Assembly: GCF_029395455.1 (NCBI RefSeq)
Contig: NZ_CP113916.1
Coordinates: forward strand, 248,001-312,000
Reading direction: 5' to 3'
Source: Lactobacillus sp. ESL0785
GTDB taxonomy: Bacteria; Bacillota; Bacilli; Lactobacillales; Lactobacillaceae
DNA length: 64,000 nt
In this document: positions 33,623-42,226 of the stretch, piece after piece
Layout: each line of letters starts with the position of its first letter
Numbering within the stretch: the stretch's first letter is position 1
Notes under the pieces: generated by a model
Seen by the model: only the letters and a program-made list of their open reading frames with translations
What the model was told of the DNA's origin: nothing
The model's database searches: none
Program-made: the position numbers and the translations under genes

Positions 33623-34695
33623 AATTTGAACCAAAGTTTGTGACAAAAAATCGCTGATATAAAAGATAAGATCCAAGTCAACAGGTAAAGACTGCTGGCT
33701 AATAATAAGGGCGAACGTAATTTACTTAATGCTGGCACTAATGTTATCCACAAAAGTTCTAACCAAAAAACGTGACTTAAGAATGCACGGTAAGCATAAA
33801 TTGCTAAAAAGTGGAAAACTTTGAGCATGTGTATTTGATGTTTTCTAATTTGATAGAAGGCAAGACTACAAATTAAACCAATGATTGTTAAGCAGTAGCA
33901 GGTTGTGGACAGCTGATAATAGGAAGAATTGCTGAGCTTGACTGGTAAACCAAAGCTGAATAATTCGCGATTAAGCCAACTATAGCTGATCAGCCAAGCA
34001 ACAAGTAATAACGGCCAGCTCTGTCTAAGCAAATGAGCTAATTGTTGGTGAAATTGCCAAGCTAGGCAACCTAAAACAGCATAAATTAGAAAACTTGGGA
34101 AAAGGCGATCAAAGTAGTACCAAGAATTTGCATGTGGACCGTGGAAAACTTGACGGTTATACACAAATATCCACAAGAAATACACAATGGTTGTGCTTAA
34201 TATGACCAGCCAACATTTTTGTTTGGTTTGCTTGACCCAAGTTAGAAGCTGCCAAAAGAAGGGCATAAGGATGATAAATTGCAGCATCATTGTGTTATAC
34301 CACAGGTGTGGCGCAGCATTGCCGCTAATAAATTGCACCAGCCAGCTAATTAAATTAGTAAAATAGCCATGTTGTTGAAGTTGAGGCATAAGGAATAAAT
34401 ACACACTTGTCCACAAGATACTGGGGATAAACAGTGCATGCCACTGTTTTTTTAAATATTCGGGATAATTTGACCACGAAGAATGTAAATTAGTTCGTGC
34501 GGTTGTGTATAAAATACCAAAAATAAAAGCTGGCGCTGTAAATTTCACTAAATTATAGATTAAACCAATATTAATTTGTGAAGTTTTAGTTAGGTGAAGT
34601 TTTACCATAAACGCTAAAACAGATTGTAACATTACTGCTGTACATGCAAATGTTTTAAGGTAATCACCAGGATCTGCTTGAGTTGAAGTATCCAA
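33601..34695 (-). CDS. Acyltransferase 3-like membrane protein
   Basis: Multi-span protein of 364 residues with about ten hydrophobic segments. The overall pattern (N-terminal segment DYLKTFACTAVMLQSVLAFM, then FTAPAFIFGILY, PSILWTSVYLF, HLWYNTMMLQFIILMPFFWQLL) is that of the acyltransferase 3 family, which O-acylates surface glycans. The N-terminal His usually seen in the first helix of active members is Gln here (MLQS), so activity is uncertain. Single gene, convergent with the cupin gene. An alternative is an uncharacterised polysaccharide-related membrane protein. Confidence 0.65.
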   Translation of the reverse strand: MDTSTQADPGDYLKTFACTAVMLQSVLAFMVKLHLTKTSQINIGLIYNLVKFTAPAFIFGILYTTARTNLHSSWSNYPEYLKKQWHALFIPSILWTSVYLFLMPQLQQHGYFTNLISWLVQFISGNAAPHLWYNTMMLQFIILMPFFWQLLTWVKQTKQKCWLVILSTTIVYFLWIFVYNRQVFHGPHANSWYYFDRLFPSFLIYAVLGCLAWQFHQQLAHLLRQSWPLLLVAWLISYSWLNRELFSFGLPVKLSNSSYYQLSTTCYCLTIIGLICSLAFYQIRKHQIHMLKVFHFLAIYAYRAFLSHVFWLELLWITLVPALSKLRSPLLLASSLYLLTWILSFISAIFCHKLWFKLKALLIN

Positions 34696-34837
34696 TTTTT
34701 ATATTCATCTTTCTAATACATTTTTAAAATTAATTTTATTTTTAACACTTAATGGCTTATAATATAAATTACATTAACAGACCTACTGTTATTTTAGGCA
34801 AATACCGATGTTTAGTAAATAAGGAGGAAGAATAATT

Positions 34838-35746
34838 ATGAACAAGATTGGAATTATTGGCGATGGCCATGTTGGTTCGACAGTTGCACATCAATTAATT
34901 GTCGCTGGTTTAGTAGATGATTTAGTTTTAATTGATGAAAATGAGGGAAAAGTTAAGGCTGATGCCCTTGATTTTGAAGATGCAATGGCAAACTTACACC
35001 ATCATACTAATATTACCGTGAATGATTATTCTGCTCTGGGTAATGCAGATATTATTATTAGTGCGATGGGCAATATTAAATTGTCCGCGAAGGATCGTTT
35101 CGGCGAGTTGCGCTATAATAAGCCCCGTATGGCTGCAGTTACTGATGGCATTAAGAAGAGTGGCTTTAACGGGATTATTATTTGTATTTCTAACCCCGTT
35201 GACGTAATTACTGGCTTATATCAGGAATTAACAGGGCTGCCGAAAAACCATGTCTTTGGCACAGGAACACTGCTTGATACGGCGCGAATGAAGCGTGCTG
35301 TTGGTAAAAAGACCGGAGTTGACCCCCGTTCAGTTATTGGGTTTACGCTTGGTGAACACGGTGATTCACAGTTTACTGCTTGGTCAACGGTTAAGGTCTT
35401 GGAAAAGCCATTTATTGAAACTGCTAAGAATAATTCTTGGAGTTTGGCTGAGATGAACGAAGAAATTAAGCAAGGTGGCTATACTGTTTATGCTGGTAAG
35501 CAATACACTAACTTTGGTATTGCGGCTGCCGCTGTTCGCTTAGTTGAAGCCGTCTTAAGCGACTCGCGTACAGAAATGCCGGTATCTAATTATCAAGAAG
35601 AATATGGCACATACATGTCATATCCTGCAGTAATTGGTAGGGATGGTATCGTACAAAAGGTTGAATTAAATTTAACTGATGCGGAAAAGAAGCAATTGAA
35701 ACAAACTGCTGAAACCATTAAGAAAAAGGCACAGAAAGAAATTTAA
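34838..35746 (+). CDS. L-2-hydroxyacid dehydrogenase (L-HicDH / LDH family)
   Basis: NAD-dependent dehydrogenase of 302 residues with Rossmann N-terminus IGIIGDGHVGSTVAHQL, cofactor Asp in LVLIDENEGKVKADALDFEDAM, ICISNPVDVIT, and catalytic His in TLGEHGDSQFTAWS. The segments DAMANL, NIKLS, GTGTLLDTARM resemble Weissella/Lactobacillus L-2-hydroxyisocaproate dehydrogenase more than fermentative LDH, so branched-chain 2-keto acids are the likely substrate. RBS AAGGAGGAAG is strong. It is immediately upstream of the CRISPR-Cas locus, separated by a terminator that is duplicated on the other side of that locus. Confidence 0.87.
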   Translation: MNKIGIIGDGHVGSTVAHQLIVAGLVDDLVLIDENEGKVKADALDFEDAMANLHHHTNITVNDYSALGNADIIISAMGNIKLSAKDRFGELRYNKPRMAAVTDGIKKSGFNGIIICISNPVDVITGLYQELTGLPKNHVFGTGTLLDTARMKRAVGKKTGVDPRSVIGFTLGEHGDSQFTAWSTVKVLEKPFIETAKNNSWSLAEMNEEIKQGGYTVYAGKQYTNFGIAAAAVRLVEAVLSDSRTEMPVSNYQEEYGTYMSYPAVIGRDGIVQKVELNLTDAEKKQLKQTAETIKKKAQKEI

Positions 35747-35750
35747 TTAA

Positions 35751-35790
35751 ATTAAGGCTAGCAAACTTTTATGGGTTGCTAGCCTTTTTA
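35751..35790 (+). terminator. Terminator upstream of cas9 (left copy of a duplicated terminator)
   Basis: AAGGCTAGCAA / TTGCTAGCCTT stem with T run. A near-identical copy lies at 45449-45487; they differ only in the loop and by one indel. Confidence 0.9.
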
Positions 35791-35831
35791 GTTTAAAAAC
35801 TTAAGGTACTTTAAAAATTCGTGAGTTATCA

Positions 35832-35837
35832 TATAAT
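35832..35837 (+). promoter_or_regulatory. Putative -10 of the cas9 promoter
   Basis: Perfect TATAAT, 52 bases before the cas9 ATG. The -35 (TTTAAA near 35810) is weak. Confidence 0.4.
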
Positions 35838-35889
35838 ATATGAAAGCGATTTATATAAATTGAATAATTATTATTTAAAGGAGTACTTA

Positions 35890-38800
35890 ATGACTAAAGT
35901 TAAAAACGATTATATTATTGGCTTGGATATTGGAACTAATTCCTGTGGCTGGGTCGCAACTGATAAGAAAAATAATATTTTACATTTACAAGGTAAAACG
36001 GCATTAGGCTCACATTTATTTGACGAAGGAAAAACAGCTGCTGATAGACGTGGTTTTCGTACAACTAGACGACGGCTTAATCGTAGAAAGTGGCGTTTAA
36101 AATTATTAGAAGAAATATTTGATCAGCAGTTAGCTAAAGTGGATCCATATTTTTTAGCTAGAATGCGAGATTCATGGGTTTCACCACTAGATAAAGATAG
36201 AAAAAAATATTGTGCAATTATTTTTCCAACGCCTAAAGAGGATCAAAAATTTTATTGTAAGTATCCAACAATTTATCACTTACGTCATGCATTAATGACT
36301 GAGGATAAGAAATTTGATTTGAGATTAGTCTATTTGACAATTCATCATATTGTTAAATATCGTGGCAATTTTTTACAAGACACATCTGTAAAAAGTTTTG
36401 ATGCTTCTAAAATTGCTGTTGGACCTATGCTTGAGGTCCTGAACGCTTGCTATAAAGAATTAGCACTTGATGATCAAGAGGTAATCCAATTTAAGAATAA
36501 AAGTTCTCAAGAGATTGAAAAAATAATTAGATCAAAAACAAGCTATAAGGCAGATAAAGTAAAGAAAATTAGCCAATTGATGCCGAATTCTACAGATAAA
36601 CTTACTAAAAGTGTAGCTAAGCAGATTGCCAATGCGATTATGGGTTATAAAGCACAATTTGAAACAATTTTACTTAAAGAAATTGATAAAAATGATAAGA
36701 AGGCTTGGGAATTTAAGTTAAGCGATAGTGATGCTGATGAAAAATTAGCTGAATTGTTACCTGACTTTGATGAAAATGAACAAACAATTGTAGCAGAAAT
36801 TCATAAATTATTTAGCGCTATAATTTTGAGCACGATTGTTGATGAAGGTAAAACTCTTTCAGAGTCGATGATTGCTAAATATGAGCAACATCGAAGCGAT
36901 TATCAATTACTTAAGCAGGTAATTGATAGTCAAACAGATAAAGAAAAAACTCAAAAGTTACGGTTAGCTTATGACTTATATGTTAACAATCGGCACGGTA
37001 AGTTGTTAGATGCCAAAGAAAAATTAAAAACTAATATCTTAAACAGGGAAGATTTTTATAAAATAATTGAAGCAAATTTAGATAACTCTCCGGCAGCACA
37101 AAAAATTGAGCAAGAAATTAAACGTGATGAGTTTATGCCTAAGCAAAGAACTAGTGCCAATGGTGTTATACCAAATCAGTTGCATCAGTTAGAATTAGAT
37201 AAAATTATTGCTAAGCAAAGTAAATACTATCAATTCTTAGCTGAAGTAAATCCTGTTAAGGAGCATCAAGACCAAGCACCGTATAAGTTAGATGAATTGG
37301 TTCGCTTTCGTGTACCTTATTATGTTGGTCCAATGATCACTGCTGATGATCAAAAGAATACTTCAAGTAAAAATTTTGCTTGGATGGTGCGCAGAGAAGC
37401 TGGCAGAATTACACCGTGGAATTTTGATCAAAAAGTTAATCGGATGGAATCGGCTAATAAATTTATTAAGCGAATGACAACTAAGGATACTTATTTATTA
37501 GGTGAGGATGTTTTACCTGCTAATAGTCTGTTATTTCAGAAATTTACGGTATTAAATGAGCTAAATAATATTAGGATCAATGGTAAAAAAATTAGTCCTG
37601 ATTTAAAACAAGAGCTTTACAATAATTTATTTAAAAAACAAAAGACGATTACTGCTAAAAGATTAGTAGATTATATTAAACAGAATAAGCAATTAACTAC
37701 GGTTGAAATTAAAGGCTTAGCAGATCCAACTAAATTTAATTCTAGTCTAGCAACGTACAATTGTTTACGAAATAAGAAGGTTTTTGCTAAACAATTAGAT
37801 GATCCTAGCTATCAAAACGATTTTGAAAAAATCATTGAGTGGTCAACTATTTTCGAAGATAAAAAGATTTATCAGGAAAAATTGAAAGAACTAGATTGGT
37901 TGACAGCTGAGCAATTTGAAACTATATCAACTTGGCGGTTTCAAGGTTGGGGTGCTTTGTCACGAAAATTATTAATTGGTCTCCATGATACTAGTGGTCA
38001 AAATATTATGGAACAGCTGTGGGACAGTAAGAATAATTTTATGCAAATAGTTACACAGCCAGATTTTAAAAATTTGATTGAGAAAGAAAATGAGCAGGTT
38101 GCAAAAGAAAATGATGTTGAAGATATTTTAGCAGATGCGTATACATCTCCAGCTAATAAAAAGGCGATTCGTCAGGTGATTAGGGTTGTTGATGATATAG
38201 CTAAAGCAGCCGGGGGTAAAGCACCAGCGCAATTTGCAATTGAATTTGCTAGGGATGCAGATAAGAATCCTAAATTATCTCAGCAACGTGGTAATAAGTT
38301 ACTTAAAGTCTATCAAGATACAGCAAAAGAATTAGTAGATCAAAATTTAACTGAGAGTTTAAAGAATGCCAAGGATAGTCGTCAATTAGTTAAAGACAAA
38401 TATTTCTTATATTTTATGCAAGGTGGCCGTGATGCCTATACTGGTCAAAAAATAAATATTGATGAGATTACTTCTGGGTATCAAATCGATCATATTTTGC
38501 CACAAGCTTTTATTAAAGATGATTCACTTGATAATCGAGTATTAACCAAGTCGAAATTAAATAGTGAAAAGTCTAATGATGTGCCTTATAAGCATTTTGG
38601 TATGAAAGTAGTTCATGATTTGGGTATTACTGTTAGTGAAATGTGGAAAAGATGGCAAAAGGTAGGCTTAATTAATAAATATAAACTCAGAAATTTGTTA
38701 CTGGATCCTGAACATCTTAATAAATATGAAAAAGCAGGTTTTATTAAACGACAGTTAGTTGAAACAAGTCAGATTATTAAGCTGGTTTCGATTATATTAC

Positions 38801-40053
38801 AAAATAAATATCCAAATTCAGAAATTATTGTTGTTAAGGCTAGTTATAATCATGCTTTACGTAAACGGCTTAATTTATATAAGAGTCGGGAAGTTAACGA
38901 TTATCATCATGCGATTGATGCATATTTATCAACTGTTTGTGGCAATTTCTTATATCAAGTCTATCCTAAACTACAGCCATTCTTTGTTTACGGTAAGTAT
39001 AAAAAGTTTAGTTCAAATCCAGATTTAGAAAAAGATATTATAAGAAGTACTAGAACTTTTAACTTTATTTGGCCACTGTTAAGGAAAGATAAGCCAGATG
39101 AGCCAGCTCCAGAAGAGATTTATGAGTTCAAGACAGATAAAGTGGTATTTCATAAGCATGCAGATATTTTTTATAAACTGCGTAAAGCATATAACTATAA
39201 ATATATGCTAGTATCGCGGCAAACTTCAACTCAAGATGAAGCAATGTTTAAGATGACGATCTTTCCACGATCAGACCGTGATACTAAAACAACAAGATCT
39301 TTGATTCCAAAAGCTAAAGGATTAAATCCTGATATTTATGGCGGATATAGCAATAATGCAGATGCTTATATGGCAATTGTTAGAATTGATAAGGCTAAGG
39401 ATACAGTTTACAAAGTTGTTGGTGTTCCTATGCGAGCTTTAGGTGACCTAAAGAAAGCTGAAGAGGAAGGTAAATATAATCAAGTATTATACAAGATTTT
39501 AAAGCTATCAATTTTGCTGGATAAAAAAGGAAGGGTTAAAAAGAGAATAAAAGATTTTACAATTATTAAAGGTCGAGTACCATACAAACAATTAGTTCAA
39601 GATGGTGCTAAAAAATTTATGTTGGGCTCTTCAACGTATATGTATAACGCAAAGCAATTAACTTTATCCCCGGAAGTAATGCGAATTGTGACAGGTAATT
39701 TTGCAGTAGAAGAAGATCGAAATGAGGCATTATTAAATGCGTACGACGAAATTTTAAAGAAGGTTGATGACTTTTTACCATTATATGATATTAATAAATT
39801 TAGAGAAAAACTTCATGATGGTAAGAATAAATTTGCAGCTTTAAAAGTAGATGAAAAGCAGTCTACTTTAACTGAAATTTTGAATGGCTTGCATGATAAT
39901 CCGGTTATGGGTAATTTGAAAAATATTGGCTTTAGTACATCTTTTGGACAAATGCAGGCACCTTCGGGTATTACATTATCAGCAAATGCCAAATTGATTT
40001 TTCAATCACCAACTGGATTGTTTGAAAAGAGAATTAAGATTAAGGATTTATAA
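35890..40053 (+). CDS. cas9: Type II-A CRISPR effector nuclease Cas9
   Basis: Cas9 of 1387 residues, near the size of SpCas9. All nuclease motifs are intact: RuvC-I IIGLDIGTNSCGW (Asp13), arginine-rich bridge helix RRGFRTTRRRLNRRKWR, RuvC-II PAQFAIEFARD (Glu785), HNH YQIDHILPQAF (His868), RuvC-III REVNDYHHAIDAYLS (His1007, Asp1010). The C-terminal part is the PAM-interacting domain; the PAM cannot be read from it. ATG 35890 follows AAGGAG; an in-frame GTG at 35821 gives 23 extra residues but lacks an RBS and covers the -10. Followed by an IS200-like element before the tracrRNA and cas1. Confidence 0.97.
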   Translation: MTKVKNDYIIGLDIGTNSCGWVATDKKNNILHLQGKTALGSHLFDEGKTAADRRGFRTTRRRLNRRKWRLKLLEEIFDQQLAKVDPYFLARMRDSWVSPLDKDRKKYCAIIFPTPKEDQKFYCKYPTIYHLRHALMTEDKKFDLRLVYLTIHHIVKYRGNFLQDTSVKSFDASKIAVGPMLEVLNACYKELALDDQEVIQFKNKSSQEIEKIIRSKTSYKADKVKKISQLMPNSTDKLTKSVAKQIANAIMGYKAQFETILLKEIDKNDKKAWEFKLSDSDADEKLAELLPDFDENEQTIVAEIHKLFSAIILSTIVDEGKTLSESMIAKYEQHRSDYQLLKQVIDSQTDKEKTQKLRLAYDLYVNNRHGKLLDAKEKLKTNILNREDFYKIIEANLDNSPAAQKIEQEIKRDEFMPKQRTSANGVIPNQLHQLELDKIIAKQSKYYQFLAEVNPVKEHQDQAPYKLDELVRFRVPYYVGPMITADDQKNTSSKNFAWMVRREAGRITPWNFDQKVNRMESANKFIKRMTTKDTYLLGEDVLPANSLLFQKFTVLNELNNIRINGKKISPDLKQELYNNLFKKQKTITAKRLVDYIKQNKQLTTVEIKGLADPTKFNSSLATYNCLRNKKVFAKQLDDPSYQNDFEKIIEWSTIFEDKKIYQEKLKELDWLTAEQFETISTWRFQGWGALSRKLLIGLHDTSGQNIMEQLWDSKNNFMQIVTQPDFKNLIEKENEQVAKENDVEDILADAYTSPANKKAIRQVIRVVDDIAKAAGGKAPAQFAIEFARDADKNPKLSQQRGNKLLKVYQDTAKELVDQNLTESLKNAKDSRQLVKDKYFLYFMQGGRDAYTGQKINIDEITSGYQIDHILPQAFIKDDSLDNRVLTKSKLNSEKSNDVPYKHFGMKVVHDLGITVSEMWKRWQKVGLINKYKLRNLLLDPEHLNKYEKAGFIKRQLVETSQIIKLVSIILQNKYPNSEIIVVKASYNHALRKRLNLYKSREVNDYHHAIDAYLSTVCGNFLYQVYPKLQPFFVYGKYKKFSSNPDLEKDIIRSTRTFNFIWPLLRKDKPDEPAPEEIYEFKTDKVVFHKHADIFYKLRKAYNYKYMLVSRQTSTQDEAMFKMTIFPRSDRDTKTTRSLIPKAKGLNPDIYGGYSNNADAYMAIVRIDKAKDTVYKVVGVPMRALGDLKKAEEEGKYNQVLYKILKLSILLDKKGRVKKRIKDFTIIKGRVPYKQLVQDGAKKFMLGSSTYMYNAKQLTLSPEVMRIVTGNFAVEEDRNEALLNAYDEILKKVDDFLPLYDINKFREKLHDGKNKFAALKVDEKQSTLTEILNGLHDNPVMGNLKNIGFSTSFGQMQAPSGITLSANAKLIFQSPTGLFEKRIKIKDL

Positions 40054-40060
40054 AAAGCAA

Positions 40061-40092
40061 AATAACGAACCGAAGAAATCCAGCTCGTTATT
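40061..40092 (+). terminator. Possible terminator after cas9
   Basis: AATAACGA and TCGTTATT form a short stem around a 16-base loop; the T run is poor. It might reduce readthrough from cas9 to the insertion element. Confidence 0.45.
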
Positions 40093-40127
40093 ATTAATAT
40101 CTTTAGACCCAGTTGAGTACGCGTAGC

Positions 40128-40852
40128 GTGCGAAACAAAAAACCACCCGCTATGCAGGTGGAAGCCACAAAGTTACCACAAAAAACTCCTCTTTTGTTTT
40201 AGAATATGATTGTCGAAGTCAAAATCTAAAAAGAAGAGGAGAACAATGGCACAAAAACTAAATAGTTTAGCTCATACCAAATGGTTATGTAAATACCATA
40301 TTGTGTTTACACCAAAGTATAGAAGAAAAATAATTTATAATCAATATCGGCGCGATTTAGAAGAATATATCAAGCTGCTTTGTAAGTATAAAGGTGTAGA
40401 AATAATTGAAGGACATATGATGCCAGATCATGTTCATTTGTTAGTAAGCATACCGCCAAAATTAAGTGTAGCATCGTTCATGGGATATTTAAAAGGCAAA
40501 AGTGCGCTAATGATGTTTGATCGACACGCAAATTTAAAATATAAATTTGGCAACCGACATTTTTGGGCAGAAGGATATTATGTGAGTACAGTAGGATTAA
40601 ATGAAGCAACAATTCAGAAATATATTAGGGATCAAGAAAAACAACATGATATAGCGAAAGATAAGTTGACAGCGGTAGAATATAGAGACCCTTTTAAGGG
40701 TAGCAAATAATACAAAAGCCGCTTAAAGCGGCAGCGAAGTAATAAAAGTATTTTGGCTTTGACGAAAGGAAAAAGCCAGCGCCTTGAGACGCTGACTGAT
40801 CATGAGGGCTTATAGCCCTGAGCAAACCACCCGTTTTACGGGTGGTTATGAT
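40128..40852 (+). mobile_element. IS200/IS605-family element between cas9 and tracrRNA
   Basis: A single-gene element with one transposase and subterminal hairpins instead of terminal inverted repeats. The left hairpin is CCACC-9-GGTGG (40143-40161); the right one is ACCACCCG-5-CGGGTGGT (40826-40846), and the right flank has further stems at GCCGCTTAAAGCGGC, CAGCG/CGCTG and AGGGC/GCCCT. Ends are approximate because these elements create no target duplication. Confidence 0.8.
40246..40710 (+). CDS. tnpA: IS200-type transposase TnpA (HUH-Y1)
   Basis: Single-strand transposase of 154 residues. It contains the HUH motif in GHMMPDHVHLLVSIPP, the N-terminal HTKWLCKYHIVFTPKYRRKI segment, FWAEGYYVSTVG, and the catalytic tyrosine region ATIQKYIRDQEKQHD. 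Length is normal for IS200 TnpA, so the gene looks intact. ATG 40246 follows GAGGAGA; the in-frame upstream start at 40210 has no RBS. No tnpB or other cargo is present. Confidence 0.93.
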   Translation: MAQKLNSLAHTKWLCKYHIVFTPKYRRKIIYNQYRRDLEEYIKLLCKYKGVEIIEGHMMPDHVHLLVSIPPKLSVASFMGYLKGKSALMMFDRHANLKYKFGNRHFWAEGYYVSTVGLNEATIQKYIRDQEKQHDIAKDKLTAVEYRDPFKGSK

Positions 40853-40862
40853 TTTAAGTAAT

Positions 40863-40988
40863 AAAAAAGTCCCAGCCATAGGGTAAGGGACAAATGTTGA
40901 AACTCTGCATCTAAAAGATGCATTGCTTGATTTTAAATCTGGTTGTTAGATCAATAATGATTAAAATCTCATCGGGAGCTACCCGACA
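40863..40988 (-). ncRNA. tracrRNA of the type II-A system
   Basis: On the minus strand the segment at 40929-40968 is an anti-repeat: plus-strand GGTTGTTAGATCAAT (40941-40955) is identical to the CRISPR repeat, followed by AATGATTA with one difference, and flanked by bulge-forming mismatches. Downstream on the minus strand come AAATCAAGCAATG, a GCATC/GATGC hairpin, GTTTCAAC and a final GTCCC/GGGAC hairpin with a T run (40863-40869), which resembles the nexus and terminator layout of Lactobacillus tracrRNAs. A TCGGG/CCCGA hairpin lies 5' of the anti-repeat. Confidence 0.9.
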
Positions 40989-40993
40989 ATTAC

Positions 40994-41021
40994 ATTGTAT
41001 CATTTTTTAATAAATAAACAA
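40994..41021 (-). promoter_or_regulatory. tracrRNA promoter
   Basis: Minus-strand TTGTTT (41021-41016), 16-base spacer, TG-A-TACAAT extended -10 (hexamer 40999-40994). The start site would be near 40987. The -35 overlaps the Shine-Dalgarno sequence of cas1 on the opposite strand. Confidence 0.65.
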
Positions 41022-41031
41022 GGAGAAAATA

Positions 41032-41943
41032 ATGGGGTGGAGATCAGTTATTATAACGCAACATGCTAAACTTACATATTCGATGAATATGATGATTGTG
41101 CAAACGCGCGATGGTATTAATCAAATTCCAATTGAAGATATTAATTTATTGCTTGTTTCAACAACACAGGCTGTAATTACAAGTGCATTGATTAGCAAGT
41201 TAGCACAAAACCAAACAAAAGTGATTTTTGTTGATGAAAAAGATAATCCTGTAACAGAAACGGTGGATTATTATCCAGGATCAAGGAAATCATCTAAATT
41301 GGTAAAACAATTTAATTGAGAACAACAATATAAGGAAAAGTTGTGGACTAAGATTGTTGATCAAAAGGTTAAAAATCAAATTTCAGTACTTAAAAATTAT
41401 AAATTAGAGTGGCAAAGTGTTCAAGATGAGCTTGATCAATTAGAAATTGATGATAAGACAAATCGAGAAGCAATTGCTGCACGAAAATATTTTATGATCT
41501 TATTTGGTAAGAATTTTGTTCGGCGTGCAGATAATGCTATTGATGCAGCAATGGATTATGGTTATAGTATTTTGTTATCAAGTTTTAATCGTGAAATTGC
41601 TATAAATGGTTATTTATCATATTGGGGTGTTCATCATCATTCTGAGGAAAATCAGTTTAATTTGGCTTCAGATTTAATGGAACCTTTTCGTCCTTTAGTC
41701 GATTATTGGGTTAAAGCTCATGAAAAAATTAAAGAATTGACACCGGATATTAAATATGGATTAGTAGAATTGTTAAGTCTTGAAATTCAATTTAATGGTA
41801 AAAAAACAATTTTAACTAATGCAATCGCAAGTTATACACATGATTGCTTATATTATTTAAGTGGTGAGAGTAAAAATATTCCTGAAATGGAGATGAGTTT
41901 AACTAATGAGGTACCGAATAATGCGCTTAGTGATAATGTTTGA
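41032..41943 (+). pseudogene. cas1: cas1 interrupted by an in-frame TGA
   Basis: Type II-A Cas1 integrase in one frame, broken by TGA at 41317-41319 (codon 96). Before it: MGWRSVIITQHAKLTYSMN to SSKLVKQFN; after it, without frame change: EQQYKEKLWTKIVDQKV. In type II-A Cas1 proteins this place has LxW followed by a Gln/Lys-rich helix, so a TGG-to-TGA change fits. The catalytic domain lies after the stop (NREAIAARKYF, HHHSEENQFNLASDLMEPFRP). TTG 41341 has AAGGA upstream and might permit a 200-residue fragment lacking the N-terminal dimerisation domain. Overlaps cas2 by 23 bases. Confidence 0.9.
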
Positions 41944-42226
41944 TTTACCAATGGAAACAGCTCAAGAAAGAAAAGAATATCGACAATTTCGAAAAAAATT
42001 AATTAATGAAGGCTTTTTAATGATTCAGTATTCTGTTTATGCACGAGTATGTGTAACTAGACAAACTGCTAAATTTTTAGAAAATCGAGTAAGGAAATTT
42101 TTACCACATAGTGGAATTGTCCAATCTTTAATGGTTACTGAAAAGCAATATAATGATATGCATTTTCTTGTAGGTAATCCAATTGACGATGTACGTAATA
42201 CGTCAGATAGGACGGTGATTTTATGA
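41921..42226 (+). CDS. cas2: CRISPR adaptation endoribonuclease-fold protein Cas2
   Basis: Cas2 of 101 residues, ferredoxin fold, which bridges two Cas1 dimers in spacer integration. MRLVIMFDLPMETAQERKEYRQFRK contains the conserved beta-1 strand and Asp. ATG 41921 with GAGGT upstream lies within the end of cas1; an in-frame GTG at 41906 is less likely. It overlaps csn2 by 4 bases (ATGA), so both depend on coupling to upstream translation, which for cas1 is now interrupted. Confidence 0.95.
   Translation: MRLVIMFDLPMETAQERKEYRQFRKKLINEGFLMIQYSVYARVCVTRQTAKFLENRVRKFLPHSGIVQSLMVTEKQYNDMHFLVGNPIDDVRNTSDRTVIL

Noticed and set aside
35821..35889. N-terminal 23-residue extension of Cas9 from GTG 35821
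   Set aside because: No RBS; it would cover the TATAAT promoter element, whereas AAGGAG directly serves ATG 35890.
41341..41943. Separate 200-residue gene following a 95-residue gene
   Set aside because: Both are one cas1 frame split by a TGA without frameshift, with continuous homology to type II-A Cas1; treated as one broken gene.
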